Origin: Pseudobdellovibrio sp.
Lineage (GTDB): Bacteria; Bdellovibrionota; Bdellovibrionia; Bdellovibrionales; Bdellovibrionaceae
Length of the DNA: 64,000 nt
Direction of reading: 5' to 3'
NCBI GenBank assembly: GCA_023701385.1
Contig: JAMPXC010000006.1
Coordinates: 1-64,000, forward strand
The notes under the pieces: generated by a model
Database searches by the model: none
The model's input: only the letters and a program-made list of their open reading frames with translations
Told to the model about the DNA's origin: nothing
Made by a program: the position numbers and the translations under genes
Shown here: positions 43,205 through 53,254 of the stretch, piece after piece
Numbering within the stretch: the first letter of the stretch is position 1
How the letters are laid out: every line of letters begins with the position of its first letter

Positions 43205-44488
43205 TTACTGCTCTGTCCAGTATACGATACGAGGTCGACCTTTGGGAAGTGGATCTTGCGCTGGAGCACTGGGTTTAGGTCCAGGATTTGCGCCCGGGTT
43301 TGGTTGAATGCCATTAGCCTCATCTTGTTCTTTTTTCTCTTTGTCTAAGTAGCTTTTAATGGTGGCAGCGGCTTTTTGGGTATTCATCACATACGCTGTG
43401 ATTTTCTTTTGTACAGCGCCCTTACCAGAGCCCGTCATACCAATGGCTTCGATTTTAAAATTCACAACCGCATCACACTGGAAAGGGATTTTGTCAAATT
43501 CCGGAGCTAAACGGGCCCCGCGGCTTTCAACAAATTGTTTAAAGTCATTGCGGCACTCATCAGAAGAAGCCCCTTTAAAAGGGCCACCCTTGTCCTCGTC
43601 ATCACGGCGCTCTAAAGCTTCAGTCACCGCTTCATCAGTCATGCCCGGATCAAGTGATTTTAAAACATCTTTGGTTGTGGTGTTGGGATTAATAGCTTTT
43701 GACCCGTAGATAGTTACAGAGCCAGACATCAAAGTGAAAAACTCTTCGGTCATGCCGGGAACTAAACGCATTTCATCTAAAGTTCTAAAACCACGGTTCG
43801 GTGGATAATTTTCGCCTAAACCTTGAAACGGTTGGCGTTTGTCGCCACCATTTTCAGAAGAGTTCTTCTCGCTCATCCAATCGGCAATGCGGTTCACTAA
43901 TTCGCCAAAATTATAATTTTGATAAACTTCACGGAATTTTTCGTCGTTTTGAATTTTAGATTCAAAGATTGTTAAAATTTGTTTTTTCGTGATTTCGCGT
44001 AACGTTTTAGACGGTGAAGCTAAATCGTTTACGTCAATTTTGGAGCCTTCATCGGTAATCGTGTGCGTATACTGGCCATCAAAAATCGAAGCCTTGGCCG
44101 CTGATTCGACATCATCTTTTGTGGCAATCGAAGTTTCGGTGGTAATTGGTAATGGCCAGGCAAACGGGAATTGCCAGATTTGATTAATCTGTTGTGAAAA
44201 ACCCGGCGGTAAGTTCATACGCGAAGCTTGTTGGTAAACTTTAACGCGTAGTAAGGCTAAATCGAGAGAGCTTCGGGCCGAGTAAAACGCTTTAATACGG
44301 TTAATCTCTTGTGAGTTCACCACGTATTCAATTGTTGAATCCGTTGAAACTTCGCTGGCTACAAACACCATTAAAATTAATGACGTCATAGCTAAGAGTA
44401 ACGCCACACCTTTTTTAGAAAATTTTTGTGAGCGGCCTAACGGATTGAATTTTAATCGAGATTTCCAAGAATTATTTTGTAAACTCAT
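43205..44488 (-). CDS. gspK: Type II secretion minor pseudopilin GspK
   Basis: GspK caps the pseudopilus tip with GspI and GspJ. The 427-residue protein has a long basic leader, then KKGVALLLAMTSLILMVFV, the pseudopilin helix. Glu5 is absent, which is normal for GspK. The large globular part includes TDEGSKIDVNDLASPS and RTLDEMRLVPGMTEEFFTLM, typical GspK segments. It ends in a proline-rich tail (NPGANPGPKPSAPAQDP). The first base overlaps the gspJ end. A prepilin peptidase needed for processing is not in the window. Confidence 0.9.
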   Translation of the reverse strand: MSLQNNSWKSRLKFNPLGRSQKFSKKGVALLLAMTSLILMVFVASEVSTDSTIEYVVNSQEINRIKAFYSARSSLDLALLRVKVYQQASRMNLPPGFSQQINQIWQFPFAWPLPITTETSIATKDDVESAAKASIFDGQYTHTITDEGSKIDVNDLASPSKTLREITKKQILTIFESKIQNDEKFREVYQNYNFGELVNRIADWMSEKNSSENGGDKRQPFQGLGENYPPNRGFRTLDEMRLVPGMTEEFFTLMSGSVTIYGSKAINPNTTTKDVLKSLDPGMTDEAVTEALERRDDEDKGGPFKGASSDECRNDFKQFVESRGARLAPEFDKIPFQCDAVVNFKIEAIGMTGSGKGAVQKKITAYVMNTQKAAATIKSYLDKEKKEQDEANGIQPNPGANPGPKPSAPAQDPLPKGRPRIVYWTEQ

Positions 44489-45321
44489 TACTGACCTACC
44501 ACCGGAGGCGGGGCCCCATTAGCTGACGTTGTATTTGCCGATTTTTTCGGAGGATTGTTCGGAAAGTGCAGGGGAACCACGTACTGTAGCGAGTACTCAC
44601 GTTTTTTGCCTTGTAATTCACGTTCAATCGCTAAAGTAATTTCAACAGCGTCAGGAAAAATTCCTTTCACAGAATCATCTTGGCCACCAACGGTTTTCCA
44701 ATCTTTTTGCCAGTCTTTTTTAGATTCGCCAGTATAACGTAATTTAAATTCTTTTACGTTTTCTAAAAGAACTGATTCAGTTCCACCTTTAGTGACATCG
44801 CTATCCAAAACTTTTTGCACTCGGCGAAATAAACACTGGCTTGAAGTGTCTTTCGTTAAGTTTTTACAAGGTTTAAGAGCGTAACCCACTTCAACAAAGT
44901 CAGCCTGAATATCGTTTGCTAAAAAACGACCGTTATTTAAAGTTACAAAATTAACTTGTTCTGTGTCGCCCACGAAATCAGTTTTTGGATCTTCGCGTTT
45001 ATTTTCACGCGCCGCTGGCGCATTGGGATCGACCGGAGGAGTTGGAGCCGCTGGTTGGCCGGGGCGGGCAGGAGTTGTTTTTTTTGCTGAATCGATAATT
45101 TCTTTTTCGAAATCGTAATGGTTATACGCTTGATACAAATCAGCACGCATAATTTTAACGGCATCACGAAGGCCTGATACATCTTGCACTTCCGCTTGAA
45201 TTTTCGTGCGGGCTTTAAGCGCGCGCCCTAAAGCGGTTGCAACCAGAACAGATAAAGTCGCTAAAATACTGATCGCTAAAATAACTTCGATTAACGTGAA
45301 GGCTTTACGATTACGAACCAC
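44488..45321 (-). CDS. gspJ: Type II secretion minor pseudopilin GspJ
   Basis: The track begins at 45381, but the GTG at 45321 has GGAGG five bases upstream and gives VVRNRKAFTLIEVILAISIL, a normal short leader before the A-F cleavage site; residue 5 of the mature part is Glu. This makes 277 residues. The globular part has a proline/alanine-rich insert (PARPGQPAAPTPPVDPNAP) not expected in the family core. ALKPCKNLTKDTSSQCLFRR holds two cysteines that may pair. It overlaps gspI by 11 bases. Confidence 0.87.
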   Translation of the reverse strand: MVRNRKAFTLIEVILAISILATLSVLVATALGRALKARTKIQAEVQDVSGLRDAVKIMRADLYQAYNHYDFEKEIIDSAKKTTPARPGQPAAPTPPVDPNAPAARENKREDPKTDFVGDTEQVNFVTLNNGRFLANDIQADFVEVGYALKPCKNLTKDTSSQCLFRRVQKVLDSDVTKGGTESVLLENVKEFKLRYTGESKKDWQKDWKTVGGQDDSVKGIFPDAVEITLAIERELQGKKREYSLQYVVPLHFPNNPPKKSANTTSANGAPPPVVGQ

Positions 45322-45823
45322 CGGCACCTCCAGGCATTGGAAGAGGGCGGTCATAATCAACAATATAAAATACCACATCAACAGTGATCGGCTTTTTTTT
45401 GTCTTTGTAAATTACAGTGACCTTAACTTCTTTAACTGATTTAGATAAATGCTCAGAAAAAAGTTTCATGATCGAAACTAAATCTAGGTTTTGATTTTCA
45501 CCAACACCACCGATAATTCCTGATAGATCGGGAAATTCCACTTTTTGAGATTTCATCTCCCAAGTGTAGCCTTCAAGTTCGGAACCGAAATCGCCAGTGT
45601 CTTCTTCTTTGATCGAATCTAAAGGTTGGCCTTTAAATTCGCGTTCAAGCTCAACGATTTTACGCTCGAGTAAAGCAGCCAGTTGCACTTGCGTTTGAGT
45701 TTTGTTAAGACGGTTGTAGGTGCCGGCCCAAGAATTCGTTAAAATAAATAATCCCGAAGCCATGATCATCATAGCTAAGACAACTTCAATTAAAGTAAAG
45801 GCTTTTTGATTTCTTAATTTCAT
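45311..45823 (-). CDS. gspI: Type II secretion minor pseudopilin GspI
   Basis: GspI is part of the pseudopilus tip complex. The 170-residue protein opens MKLRNQKAFTLIEVVLAMMIMASGL, a type IV pilin-like signal with a seven-residue leader and Glu5. TQVQLAALLERKIVELE is typical of the family. The C-terminus ends PMPGGAGGS, and that segment's DNA supplies the GspJ ribosome binding site, which couples the two genes. It lies between gspH and gspJ. Confidence 0.9.
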   Translation of the reverse strand: MKLRNQKAFTLIEVVLAMMIMASGLFILTNSWAGTYNRLNKTQTQVQLAALLERKIVELEREFKGQPLDSIKEEDTGDFGSELEGYTWEMKSQKVEFPDLSGIIGGVGENQNLDLVSIMKLFSEHLSKSVKEVKVTVIYKDKKKPITVDVVFYIVDYDRPLPMPGGAGGS

Positions 45824-45844
45824 CTACACCAAAAATGGTTTGAA

Positions 45845-46465
45845 CTATTGGCGATTTAAGTCTCGCAATGCTTTTGCACCATCTATGATATCAGCTTGAC
45901 CTGTGAGAGGGTTAAAGACAAGTGTCCAGATGTTTTTTTTCGGATCTTGAATTTGTAAGCCTACGGGCTCAATCATGCCCTGCGGGAAAAAGTGGATATA
46001 AGCTAAGCCTTCAGTGATAACCACATCCTGTGGGCCGCTTTCCAGCTGTTTTACGATATATCCCGGAGGAAGTAGTTTTTCTTTTTTTAGATAGGTTGTG
46101 TCGACCTGAAAAGGTGATGGCGGAGCTTTATCGTCTTCTTTGTCGCCACGTTCACGCTGTTTAGCTAAAAACTCTTTATCAATCAGCGTTGTCGCAATTG
46201 ATTTTTCAACCCAGAAACTAGATTGTTTTTCGTCGATTTTAAAAACTAAACGGTAAGTGTTATTGTAGAGCTTAGCGCGGTTGCGGATTTCTTTGACAGC
46301 GATAACGATTTCGCGAAAGACAGTGCGGTTGTCAACTTTTTTAAAGTTCATCCGCGATAAAGAAGCAGAAAGGACTCCGCCGATGATCATTATCACGATG
46401 ATAATTTCGATCAGCGAGAATCCTCGAGCGTTACGAAGGCGAGAGCTCAAATTACTCTTCGCCAC
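45845..46465 (-). CDS. gspH: Type II secretion pseudopilin GspH
   Basis: GspH is a minor pseudopilin. The protein has ARGFSLIEIIIVIMIIGGVLSASL, with G-F cleavage and Glu5. The track starts at a TTG at 46498; the GTG at 46465 gives a 15-residue leader and a TTG at 46450 gives ten residues just past the gspG stop. None has a strong site, so the start is uncertain. The rest (about 170 residues) has KLYNNTYRLVFKIDEKQSSFWVEK, like GspH. It sits between gspG and gspI. Confidence 0.85.
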   Translation of the reverse strand: MAKSNLSSRLRNARGFSLIEIIIVIMIIGGVLSASLSRMNFKKVDNRTVFREIVIAVKEIRNRAKLYNNTYRLVFKIDEKQSSFWVEKSIATTLIDKEFLAKQRERGDKEDDKAPPSPFQVDTTYLKKEKLLPPGYIVKQLESGPQDVVITEGLAYIHFFPQGMIEPVGLQIQDPKKNIWTLVFNPLTGQADIIDGAKALRDLNRQ

Positions 46466-46916
46466 CGACTGATTCGTCAGAGAATAAGTCTTTATCAAAA
46501 GAAGAACCGCCAGATTTTTTATCGGCGCCTAAAGATGAAAGGTTGTAACCGTTACCAGCAGTGGCGTATTGAAAATCAGATCCCCAAGCATCTTTTAAAA
46601 GATGTTTTAATTTAGGATTTGATGTCCAGTTTTTGCAGCCAGCATCGTCATCAGTGATAAACGATAATGAAGTAGGGTATTTGCTGCACTCAGCATAGTA
46701 CTCATTAAGTTTAGTCGTGATCTCAGTCATTTTCATTTTAGTTTGGTTGACTTGGCCTTTTTTCTGACCATCTTGAATCTTAGGTAACACGATCGCCATG
46801 ATACCGCCGATGATAACCAATACGATCATGATTTCCCCTAAAGAGAAACCTTTGTTATTTGAGATAGTAGAAGTAGAGCGTTGAGATTTAAACAGTTTCG
46901 CAGTTAGTTTTTTCAT
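46452..46916 (-). CDS. gspG: Type II secretion major pseudopilin GspG
   Basis: GspG forms the pseudopilus shaft. The 154-residue protein has a 23-residue basic leader, then NKGFSLGEIMIVLVIIGGIMAIVLP; the G-F site and Glu5 are kept, although the usual TLIE reads SLGE. TKLNEYYAECSKYPTSL and DAWGSDFQYA are typical of GspG, the latter near the calcium site. AECSKY and DAGCKN place two cysteines that may form a disulfide. It lies six bases after gspF. Confidence 0.93.
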   Translation of the reverse strand: MKKLTAKLFKSQRSTSTISNNKGFSLGEIMIVLVIIGGIMAIVLPKIQDGQKKGQVNQTKMKMTEITTKLNEYYAECSKYPTSLSFITDDDAGCKNWTSNPKLKHLLKDAWGSDFQYATAGNGYNLSSLGADKKSGGSSFDKDLFSDESVGGEE

Positions 46917-46922
46917 TGATGG

Positions 46923-48143
46923 TTATCCCCCTAATTTAGATGTCATATCGAACATCGGAACAATAATAGATATTACTATGACAAAAATCACAATACCAAT
47001 CAATAAAGTCATGATTGGATTTAGCAATGTTGTTAAACCGTCGATTTTAGATTTGACCTGAAAATCGTAAGCATCCGCGACTAAGGTCAGCATATTTTCA
47101 AGATCACCTGTTTTTTCACCAATGTTCACCATATGAACAACAATCGGTGGAAACTGTTCTGACTTTTTAAGCGGTCCGGCAATTGATTCACCCTCAGAGA
47201 TATTGCTTTTAGCTTCGTCAATCGCCATGGCTAAAACGTGGTTATCAACAACGTTTCTAACGATATCCATCGCACTTAACATCGGTACACCACCGGCTAA
47301 AAGCGTAGAAAGTGTTCTTGTAAAACGAGAAATCGCCACCATGCGGGTAATTTCACCCACAACTGGAATTTTAAGAATAATAGCATCCCAAGATTTGCGG
47401 CCTTCAGTTGAGTTTTTCCAGTTTAAAAAAACTAACACAGTAATAATAATAAAACCGGCAATCCAGTACCAGCTTTCAACAAACACTTTACTGATGGCTG
47501 CAATATATTGAGTCATTACCGGTAAAGTCATATCGGGCATCGAATCAAAGATGGCTAAGATTTCAGGTAATACTTTTGTAAACAAACCAAACATTACAAG
47601 GGTGATCACACATAACATAATAATCGGGTAGGTCATAGCCGACACAACTCTTTGACGAAGTTCAGCTTGGGCTTCAGTAAATTCAGCTAAACGAAGTAAG
47701 ATCACATCTAAAGTACCTGACATTTCACCGGCTTCGGCCATTGAAATATAGATTTTATCAAAAACCTGAGGGTATTTAGATAAAGCTTTATGCAGCGACT
47801 GACCTTCATTAACCATGTTCTTACAATCAGCAATCGCTTCAGATAAAACTTGGTTTTCAACTTGTTCAGAAATCGCTGTTAAAGCATCAACTAAAGGAAT
47901 GTTGGCTTTAATTAACGTGGCCAACTGACGAGTCATTAACGATAAATCTTTAACAGGCACAGATCCTGTCGAGCGAATCGTAGACTTTTTAATTCCGGCC
48001 GCTTTTTTCTTATCTTTGATATCGACAACGAAAATGCCATCTTTTTTAAGTTTCGTGCGTGCCGCTTTTAAGTTATCAGAATCTAGCGTACCTTTAACTG
48101 TTTTTCCGTCGCGGCTTAAGCCTTTGTACTCGTATAATGGCAT
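46923..48143 (-). CDS. gspF: Type II secretion inner-membrane platform protein GspF
   Basis: GspF is the polytopic platform protein that contacts the ATPase. The 406-residue protein begins MPLYEYKGLSRDGKTVKGT, then has two repeated GspF domains (about 70-195 and 275-395), each with FTRTLSTLLAGGVPML-like segments and membrane helices. Three hydrophobic segments are visible (about 170-190, 220-240 and 375-400). It lies between gspE and gspG in the normal order. Confidence 0.95.
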   Translation of the reverse strand: MPLYEYKGLSRDGKTVKGTLDSDNLKAARTKLKKDGIFVVDIKDKKKAAGIKKSTIRSTGSVPVKDLSLMTRQLATLIKANIPLVDALTAISEQVENQVLSEAIADCKNMVNEGQSLHKALSKYPQVFDKIYISMAEAGEMSGTLDVILLRLAEFTEAQAELRQRVVSAMTYPIIMLCVITLVMFGLFTKVLPEILAIFDSMPDMTLPVMTQYIAAISKVFVESWYWIAGFIIITVLVFLNWKNSTEGRKSWDAIILKIPVVGEITRMVAISRFTRTLSTLLAGGVPMLSAMDIVRNVVDNHVLAMAIDEAKSNISEGESIAGPLKKSEQFPPIVVHMVNIGEKTGDLENMLTLVADAYDFQVKSKIDGLTTLLNPIMTLLIGIVIFVIVISIIVPMFDMTSKLGG

Positions 48144-48157
48144 AGTGTTTAACCGAC

Positions 48158-49849
48158 CTAAATATCAATCTGCGTGTTAGTTAATAGCTCTTCAATAGTT
48201 GTGATTCCCGCCATCACTTTTTGAATACCATGATCACGGAAAGTTTTAAAACCTTTTGAAACCGCTAATTTTTTAATTGTATTACCATCTTTACGTTGCA
48301 TCACCAGTGAACGGATATCATCCGTGACCGGTAAAAGCTCGGCGATAATAGTACGGCCAATATAACCTTTTTGACCGCAGTGTTCGCAACCCATCGCTTT
48401 ACAAATATTTGCACCTTTGGCTTCGGCTGCAGTCACACCTAAACTGTCTAATTCAAACTGAGAAGGAGTGTGTGGCGCTTTACAATGCGGACATAGTACG
48501 CGCACAAGACGCTGAGCTAAAATTCCTAAAATCGAAGTGGCAATTAAGAAAGGCTCAGCACCGATATCCATTAAACGAGGGAACGCACCGGCGGCATCGT
48601 TGGCATGGATAGTAGATAACACTAAGTGACCCGTAAGTGATGAGTTGATCGCAAGTTCGGCTGTTTCTAAGTCACGAATCTCACCCACCATGATGATGTC
48701 TGGATCTTGACGAAGAAACGATCTTAAACCTGCAGCGAACGTTAAACCAATTTTTGCGTTCACTTGCACTTGGCCAATCCCGTGAATACGTTGCTCCACC
48801 GGATCTTCGATCGTTAAAATATTAATATCTGGTTTATTTAATTTTGAAAGACAGCCGTAAAGGGTCGTCGACTTACCGGAACCGGTTGGACCTGTTACCA
48901 GTAAGATGCCGTACGATCTTTCAATCATATCATCTAAAGTATCTAAAAGTTCTTGCGAAAAACCAGCGTGCGCTAATTCACGCACTTGCGATGATTTATC
49001 TTGAAGACGCATTACAATACGTTCACCGAATGTTGTTGGCACAGTTGATAGACGAATATCGATATCTTTACCGCCGACTTTTAACGGGATACGACCATCC
49101 TGTGGTAAACGTTTTTCGGCGATATTTAAATTCGCCATAACTTTAATACGAGAAGTAATCGCGTTTTGCAGCTTCTTAGGTGGTTTAAAAATATCATATA
49201 AATTACCATCGATACGGTAACGAACGGCCATATCTTTTTCATACGGCTCCATATGAATATCGGAAGCTTTTTCTTTGACTGCGCGAAACAGAACAGAGTT
49301 CACTAACTTGATGACCGGAGCATCATCTTCGCCGGCTTCAAGTAAGTCGATGATTGGATCTTCTAAATCCATTTCATCATCTTCGATTTCATCCATGCCA
49401 GATAAATTCGAAGTTGATTTTTCGTACACACGGTTAATTGCATCTTGTAGACGCTGAGTCGTAGTCACAATCGGTTTAATGCGTTTTCCGAATAAAGCTC
49501 TTAAATCATCAAGAGCTTTTGTATTTACCGGATTAGACGTTAAGGCGAAAAGTGTGTCAGGTTCTTCTTTAAACGGAAGAACACCTTGAGTTTTGGCATA
49601 GTTGATCGGGATATCACGCACGAGGTCTGCAGAGATTTCGCTGACCGCGATATCTTTAACAAAATCTAATCCAAGCTCGCGGCAAAGATCGGCCACTAAA
49701 TCTTCAGCGGTAGAGTATTCGCGCGCCGATAAAGTCTCCCCCACACTGACGGGGCGGGAAGTGGCCGGATTTTTTAAAACCGACTTAATCTGATCTGTTG
49801 TCAGTGTCGTCGATTTACCTAATAAAAGTGGAATATCCATTTGAGCCAT
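48158..49849 (-). CDS. gspE: Type II secretion ATPase GspE
   Basis: GspE powers pseudopilus assembly. The 563-residue protein has the N-terminal GspL-binding domain (about 1-140), then the ATPase core with Walker A GPTGSGKSTTLYG, the Asp/Glu box TIEDPVEQR, Walker B IIMVGEIRDLETAE and the His box TGHLVLSTIHAND. The zinc-binding region CPHCKAPH and CEHCGQKGYIGR has the tetracysteine set. The catalytic residues are complete. It lies between gspD and gspF, 20 bases after gspD. Confidence 0.96.
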   Translation of the reverse strand: MAQMDIPLLLGKSTTLTTDQIKSVLKNPATSRPVSVGETLSAREYSTAEDLVADLCRELGLDFVKDIAVSEISADLVRDIPINYAKTQGVLPFKEEPDTLFALTSNPVNTKALDDLRALFGKRIKPIVTTTQRLQDAINRVYEKSTSNLSGMDEIEDDEMDLEDPIIDLLEAGEDDAPVIKLVNSVLFRAVKEKASDIHMEPYEKDMAVRYRIDGNLYDIFKPPKKLQNAITSRIKVMANLNIAEKRLPQDGRIPLKVGGKDIDIRLSTVPTTFGERIVMRLQDKSSQVRELAHAGFSQELLDTLDDMIERSYGILLVTGPTGSGKSTTLYGCLSKLNKPDINILTIEDPVEQRIHGIGQVQVNAKIGLTFAAGLRSFLRQDPDIIMVGEIRDLETAELAINSSLTGHLVLSTIHANDAAGAFPRLMDIGAEPFLIATSILGILAQRLVRVLCPHCKAPHTPSQFELDSLGVTAAEAKGANICKAMGCEHCGQKGYIGRTIIAELLPVTDDIRSLVMQRKDGNTIKKLAVSKGFKTFRDHGIQKVMAGITTIEELLTNTQIDI

Positions 49850-49869
49850 TAAAACCTAAAACTCCTAAA

Positions 49870-52254
49870 TTATTTTTTAATTTGCGGTTGTTCTGCTTGC
49901 CCTGTTGACTGCGGAACACGTTCACGTTTTAAAACTTTATCGATTGTAGAACCATAAGGGTCTTTACCGCCGTTTTGTTTTAAGAAACGTAAGCGCTCAT
50001 CGGTTTTGTATCCTAACAGATTTTGGGCGTCGGCGCGATTGCGAATAATTTTTGGCGACAAAAACACTAACATATTCACTTTACGTTTAGTTGATTTTTT
50101 CGATTTGAAGAACCAGCCTAAGATTGGTAAGTCCCCTAAAATAGGTACTTTTCTTACTTCTTCTGAATCCTCATCCTTCATCAATCCACCGATTACTGCA
50201 GTGTCCCCATTGTTTAAGACAACGTTTGTATTGATAGAGCGCGTTGCTAGCGGTTGAACAGATCCCGCGAAGTTCGCCGGAACTTGTACGCTTGATAATT
50301 GGTTGATTGTTTGTTTGAACTCCATACGAATTGAATTCGATGTCGGAGAAATAAACGGTTTGATTTCCATTTTGATCGTTGCATCACCGAACTCTGGAGA
50401 CGACTGCGAAGGAGCGCCGTTTGTACCTGGAGTTACGATATTACGAGTTACAACTTTATCACCCACTTCGATCGTTGCGGTTTGAGCATCGGTCGCAATA
50501 ATTTGTGGAGTAGATAAGATATTTGTTTTACCGAATTGTTTTACGAATTTTAAATAACCCAGTAAATTGGGAACAGTTGTATTACCTTTAGAAGGGTTAG
50601 CTGCATCGATTGGGACAGTCACTGAGCCCGTCGAGAATCCTAAGATCGCAGAACCTGCACCAGATAAAGGATTTAATACATCAGAAACATCTTCTGCACT
50701 TGATGCGAAACCAGCTTTACCGCCGCCTTCTTTAAACTGAATTAAACCACCACCAGAAGTTAAACCATCTGAAAGATTCATCTCCATGATGATTGCCTCA
50801 ACGAACACTTGATCACGAGGAATATCTAATTTGTTTAAGATTGATAAAACTTTTTCGTAATCTTGTTTTGAAGCTGATACAACTAATGAGTTTGTATTTT
50901 TATCTGATTTAATTGAAACTTCGCCGCCGAATAAACCTTCACGAACAGCAGCTTGGCCTTGCGGTTGAAAGCCAAAACCTGTTGTCGGAGCGGCTTTCGG
51001 AGCAGATTCTTTCGCCACTTCTGATAAAGTTTTTGCGATATCTTCGGCATTACCATGTTTTACGTAATAAACGTAAACGCCACCTTGGTCTTCGGCGCGC
51101 ACTTTAAAGTCTAATTGGGCCACTAAACGTTTAACACGAGCAATACCAGGGCGGTTACCAACGATAATTAAAGAATTTGTTCTGTCATCAGGAAATACTA
51201 AGAACGAAGCGGCTCCACCAGATTTACCACCCGAAGAAGCGCCACCAGTGCTAAAACGCGGAACGCCCGCGTTAAATCCACCAGTTGTTGCAGGTTTTTG
51301 ACCTTTATTTACGATTTTATCAATTAATTCAGCAATATCTTTAGATTTTGCGTATTTGATACCAACAACTTCTAATTGCTCTTCAAAACCCGGAACATCT
51401 AATTGGTTAATGATCTTCATGATACGATCAATTGATGAACCGAAATCTGAAATGATCATTGAATTCGTTTGTGGGTAAGCTTCGATTTCACCGTAAGATG
51501 AATTTAATAAACGACCTAACTGTTGTTTAAGTGTTTCAGCAGAAATATGTTTTAAGTGAACTACTTTAGTAATCATTTGATCGGCATTCGGGTAGTATGA
51601 ACCAGAATAGATATCAATACCGTCACGTTGAGCAGATCTAGCATTTCTGATTTTCAAGAAACCACCAGAAGGAACGATCGTAAAGCCGTTAATCGCTAAA
51701 GATGATAAGAAAGCTTTGTAAGCTTCGGCTACAGTAATTTTAGATGGAGCGATGATCGTGATTTTACCACGAACTGTTGAGTCGATGATAAAGTTTTTAC
51801 CCGTTAATTCAGAAATCGCTTTGATGATGTCAGTGATATCTACATTCGGAAAGTCGAATGATTCAATTGTTTCAGGAAAATTTTCAGAAGTGATATCTTC
51901 AGGATTTGCTTTCGCAAATTTCTCACGTTGTTTATCAGACAACACAGTTGATTTAGTTCCTTTAGATGAAATCACTTTGTCCGCGCCGCCACCACGTGGA
52001 GTTGAAGTATTGCCGCCACGGTTACCGCCAAAGTTTGTTGATGGCGGTGCGCTTGGCACTGCTGGTGGAGGAGGTGGCATGTCGCCCACTGAAGGCGCTG
52101 CAAAATCATCAATTGGTGGCGGAGGAGGGAAATCCTCAAATTGAGCAAAGCAATAACTTCCTGTTAATTGCGCTGCTAAAAAGCTAGTAACAACAGCAGT
52201 CGTCATTACAGTATTCATTGGTCTTCGACCAAGTACACTTCTTTTAAAGGCCAT
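49870..52254 (-). CDS. gspD: Type II secretion secretin GspD
   Basis: GspD forms the outer-membrane channel. The 794-residue protein has a signal peptide (VVTSFLAAQLTGSYCFA), then a proline-rich stretch with two PPPPP runs and a glycine/threonine linker that are unusual before the N0 domain. N0 (about 125-200, FPNVDITDIIKAISELTGKNFI), N1-N3 repeats and the secretin domain (about 490-740, VFVEAIIMEMNLSD, ATIEVGDKVV, LNNGDTAVIGGLMKDED, VPILGDLPILGWFF) follow. No lipobox is seen, so outer-membrane targeting may need a pilotin elsewhere. Confidence 0.96.
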   Translation of the reverse strand: MAFKRSVLGRRPMNTVMTTAVVTSFLAAQLTGSYCFAQFEDFPPPPPIDDFAAPSVGDMPPPPPAVPSAPPSTNFGGNRGGNTSTPRGGGADKVISSKGTKSTVLSDKQREKFAKANPEDITSENFPETIESFDFPNVDITDIIKAISELTGKNFIIDSTVRGKITIIAPSKITVAEAYKAFLSSLAINGFTIVPSGGFLKIRNARSAQRDGIDIYSGSYYPNADQMITKVVHLKHISAETLKQQLGRLLNSSYGEIEAYPQTNSMIISDFGSSIDRIMKIINQLDVPGFEEQLEVVGIKYAKSKDIAELIDKIVNKGQKPATTGGFNAGVPRFSTGGASSGGKSGGAASFLVFPDDRTNSLIIVGNRPGIARVKRLVAQLDFKVRAEDQGGVYVYYVKHGNAEDIAKTLSEVAKESAPKAAPTTGFGFQPQGQAAVREGLFGGEVSIKSDKNTNSLVVSASKQDYEKVLSILNKLDIPRDQVFVEAIIMEMNLSDGLTSGGGLIQFKEGGGKAGFASSAEDVSDVLNPLSGAGSAILGFSTGSVTVPIDAANPSKGNTTVPNLLGYLKFVKQFGKTNILSTPQIIATDAQTATIEVGDKVVTRNIVTPGTNGAPSQSSPEFGDATIKMEIKPFISPTSNSIRMEFKQTINQLSSVQVPANFAGSVQPLATRSINTNVVLNNGDTAVIGGLMKDEDSEEVRKVPILGDLPILGWFFKSKKSTKRKVNMLVFLSPKIIRNRADAQNLLGYKTDERLRFLKQNGGKDPYGSTIDKVLKRERVPQSTGQAEQPQIKK

Positions 52255-52265
52255 CTTCTACCTCT

Positions 52266-53189
52266 TTACTGAATTTCATAGTTAAAATCTTGGTCAGATC
52301 CGTTGACCTCTACGCCGAGTTTAACTTTGCTTTCTTTTTTTAATTTATTAAACATTTCCATCGCACTTTGAATGCTGTTTACAGGTTCGCCACCAGCTGA
52401 CTTAATCAGTGTTCCGCGAGGCAGGCCCATTTGTTCAAAGATCGATCCTGGTTGGTAATCGACTAAACGATAACCGTTGATTTCACCTGTATTAGGGTCA
52501 CGGTTTGGAAGCGCACGCGCTTGCATTAATAAGCCTGATAAATCGTTTAAGTATTTATTTAAATCCGCACGCTTGATGCGGAATGTGTTGTTGCCAATAG
52601 CTTGAATGTCTTTACCACCAGCTTTAACCGGGCCCGCAGAAGGGCGGCTTGAATCGAAATTAACTTTCGTATTGCCTTTAGCGATTTCGATATACTCTAA
52701 ACCACCGTTATTTAAATTTCTGAAATACACGATGCCGCGTTCAACTTTTTCAACTTTGGCCATGTTTTCGATTTCAGCGCCCACCATGTAAGAGCCAGAC
52801 ATATTTTTTGATTTTACTTCAATCGCGGCTACTGATTTTGAGGGATCAGAGTGAACAAGTGTGCCGATTAAATTTAAAGGTAAACTTGATTGCACAGGGA
52901 TATCTTCTTTTTGCTCGGCTTGTTCTGCGTTCACAGCAGCTAGCGCATCAGGAATTGTGCCGCTTGAAGAAAATAAATTACGCGATGTAATAGCTGAATA
53001 CTGACTGCGGTCAACATAACCAGAAGTTTGTTGTTTCGGCGCTTTTTTTGGAGGTGCAGATTGGGGTAGGAAGTATTCGCGTACGTAGATAATTCCCAAG
53101 TCGGCTGCGGTGAAGCCAATGAAAAGCAGTAGCCCGTAAAGAGCCCATTTTTGGATGGTTGATCGTTGTTGCGCGCTCAGTTTTTTCAT
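52266..53189 (-). CDS. gspC: Type II secretion protein GspC
   Basis: GspC couples the inner-membrane platform to the secretin. The ATG at 53189 is preferred to the TTG six bases upstream, giving 307 residues. A short cytoplasmic tail precedes one membrane segment (about 14-32). The HR domain (about 100-175, LNLIGTLVHSDPSKSVAAIE) and a PDZ-like C-terminal domain (about 200-305, GYRLVDYQPGSIFEQMGLPRGTLIKSAGGEPVN) follow. It heads the gsp operon, so the promoter lies in the 158 bases upstream. Confidence 0.92.
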   Translation of the reverse strand: MKKLSAQQRSTIQKWALYGLLLFIGFTAADLGIIYVREYFLPQSAPPKKAPKQQTSGYVDRSQYSAITSRNLFSSSGTIPDALAAVNAEQAEQKEDIPVQSSLPLNLIGTLVHSDPSKSVAAIEVKSKNMSGSYMVGAEIENMAKVEKVERGIVYFRNLNNGGLEYIEIAKGNTKVNFDSSRPSAGPVKAGGKDIQAIGNNTFRIKRADLNKYLNDLSGLLMQARALPNRDPNTGEINGYRLVDYQPGSIFEQMGLPRGTLIKSAGGEPVNSIQSAMEMFNKLKKESKVKLGVEVNGSDQDFNYEIQ

Positions 53190-53254
53190 AGTCAATTTCC
53201 AGTTTTCAGCATAACAATGATGGGGGCTCCTGGTTAGGTGATTAACGTGACTAA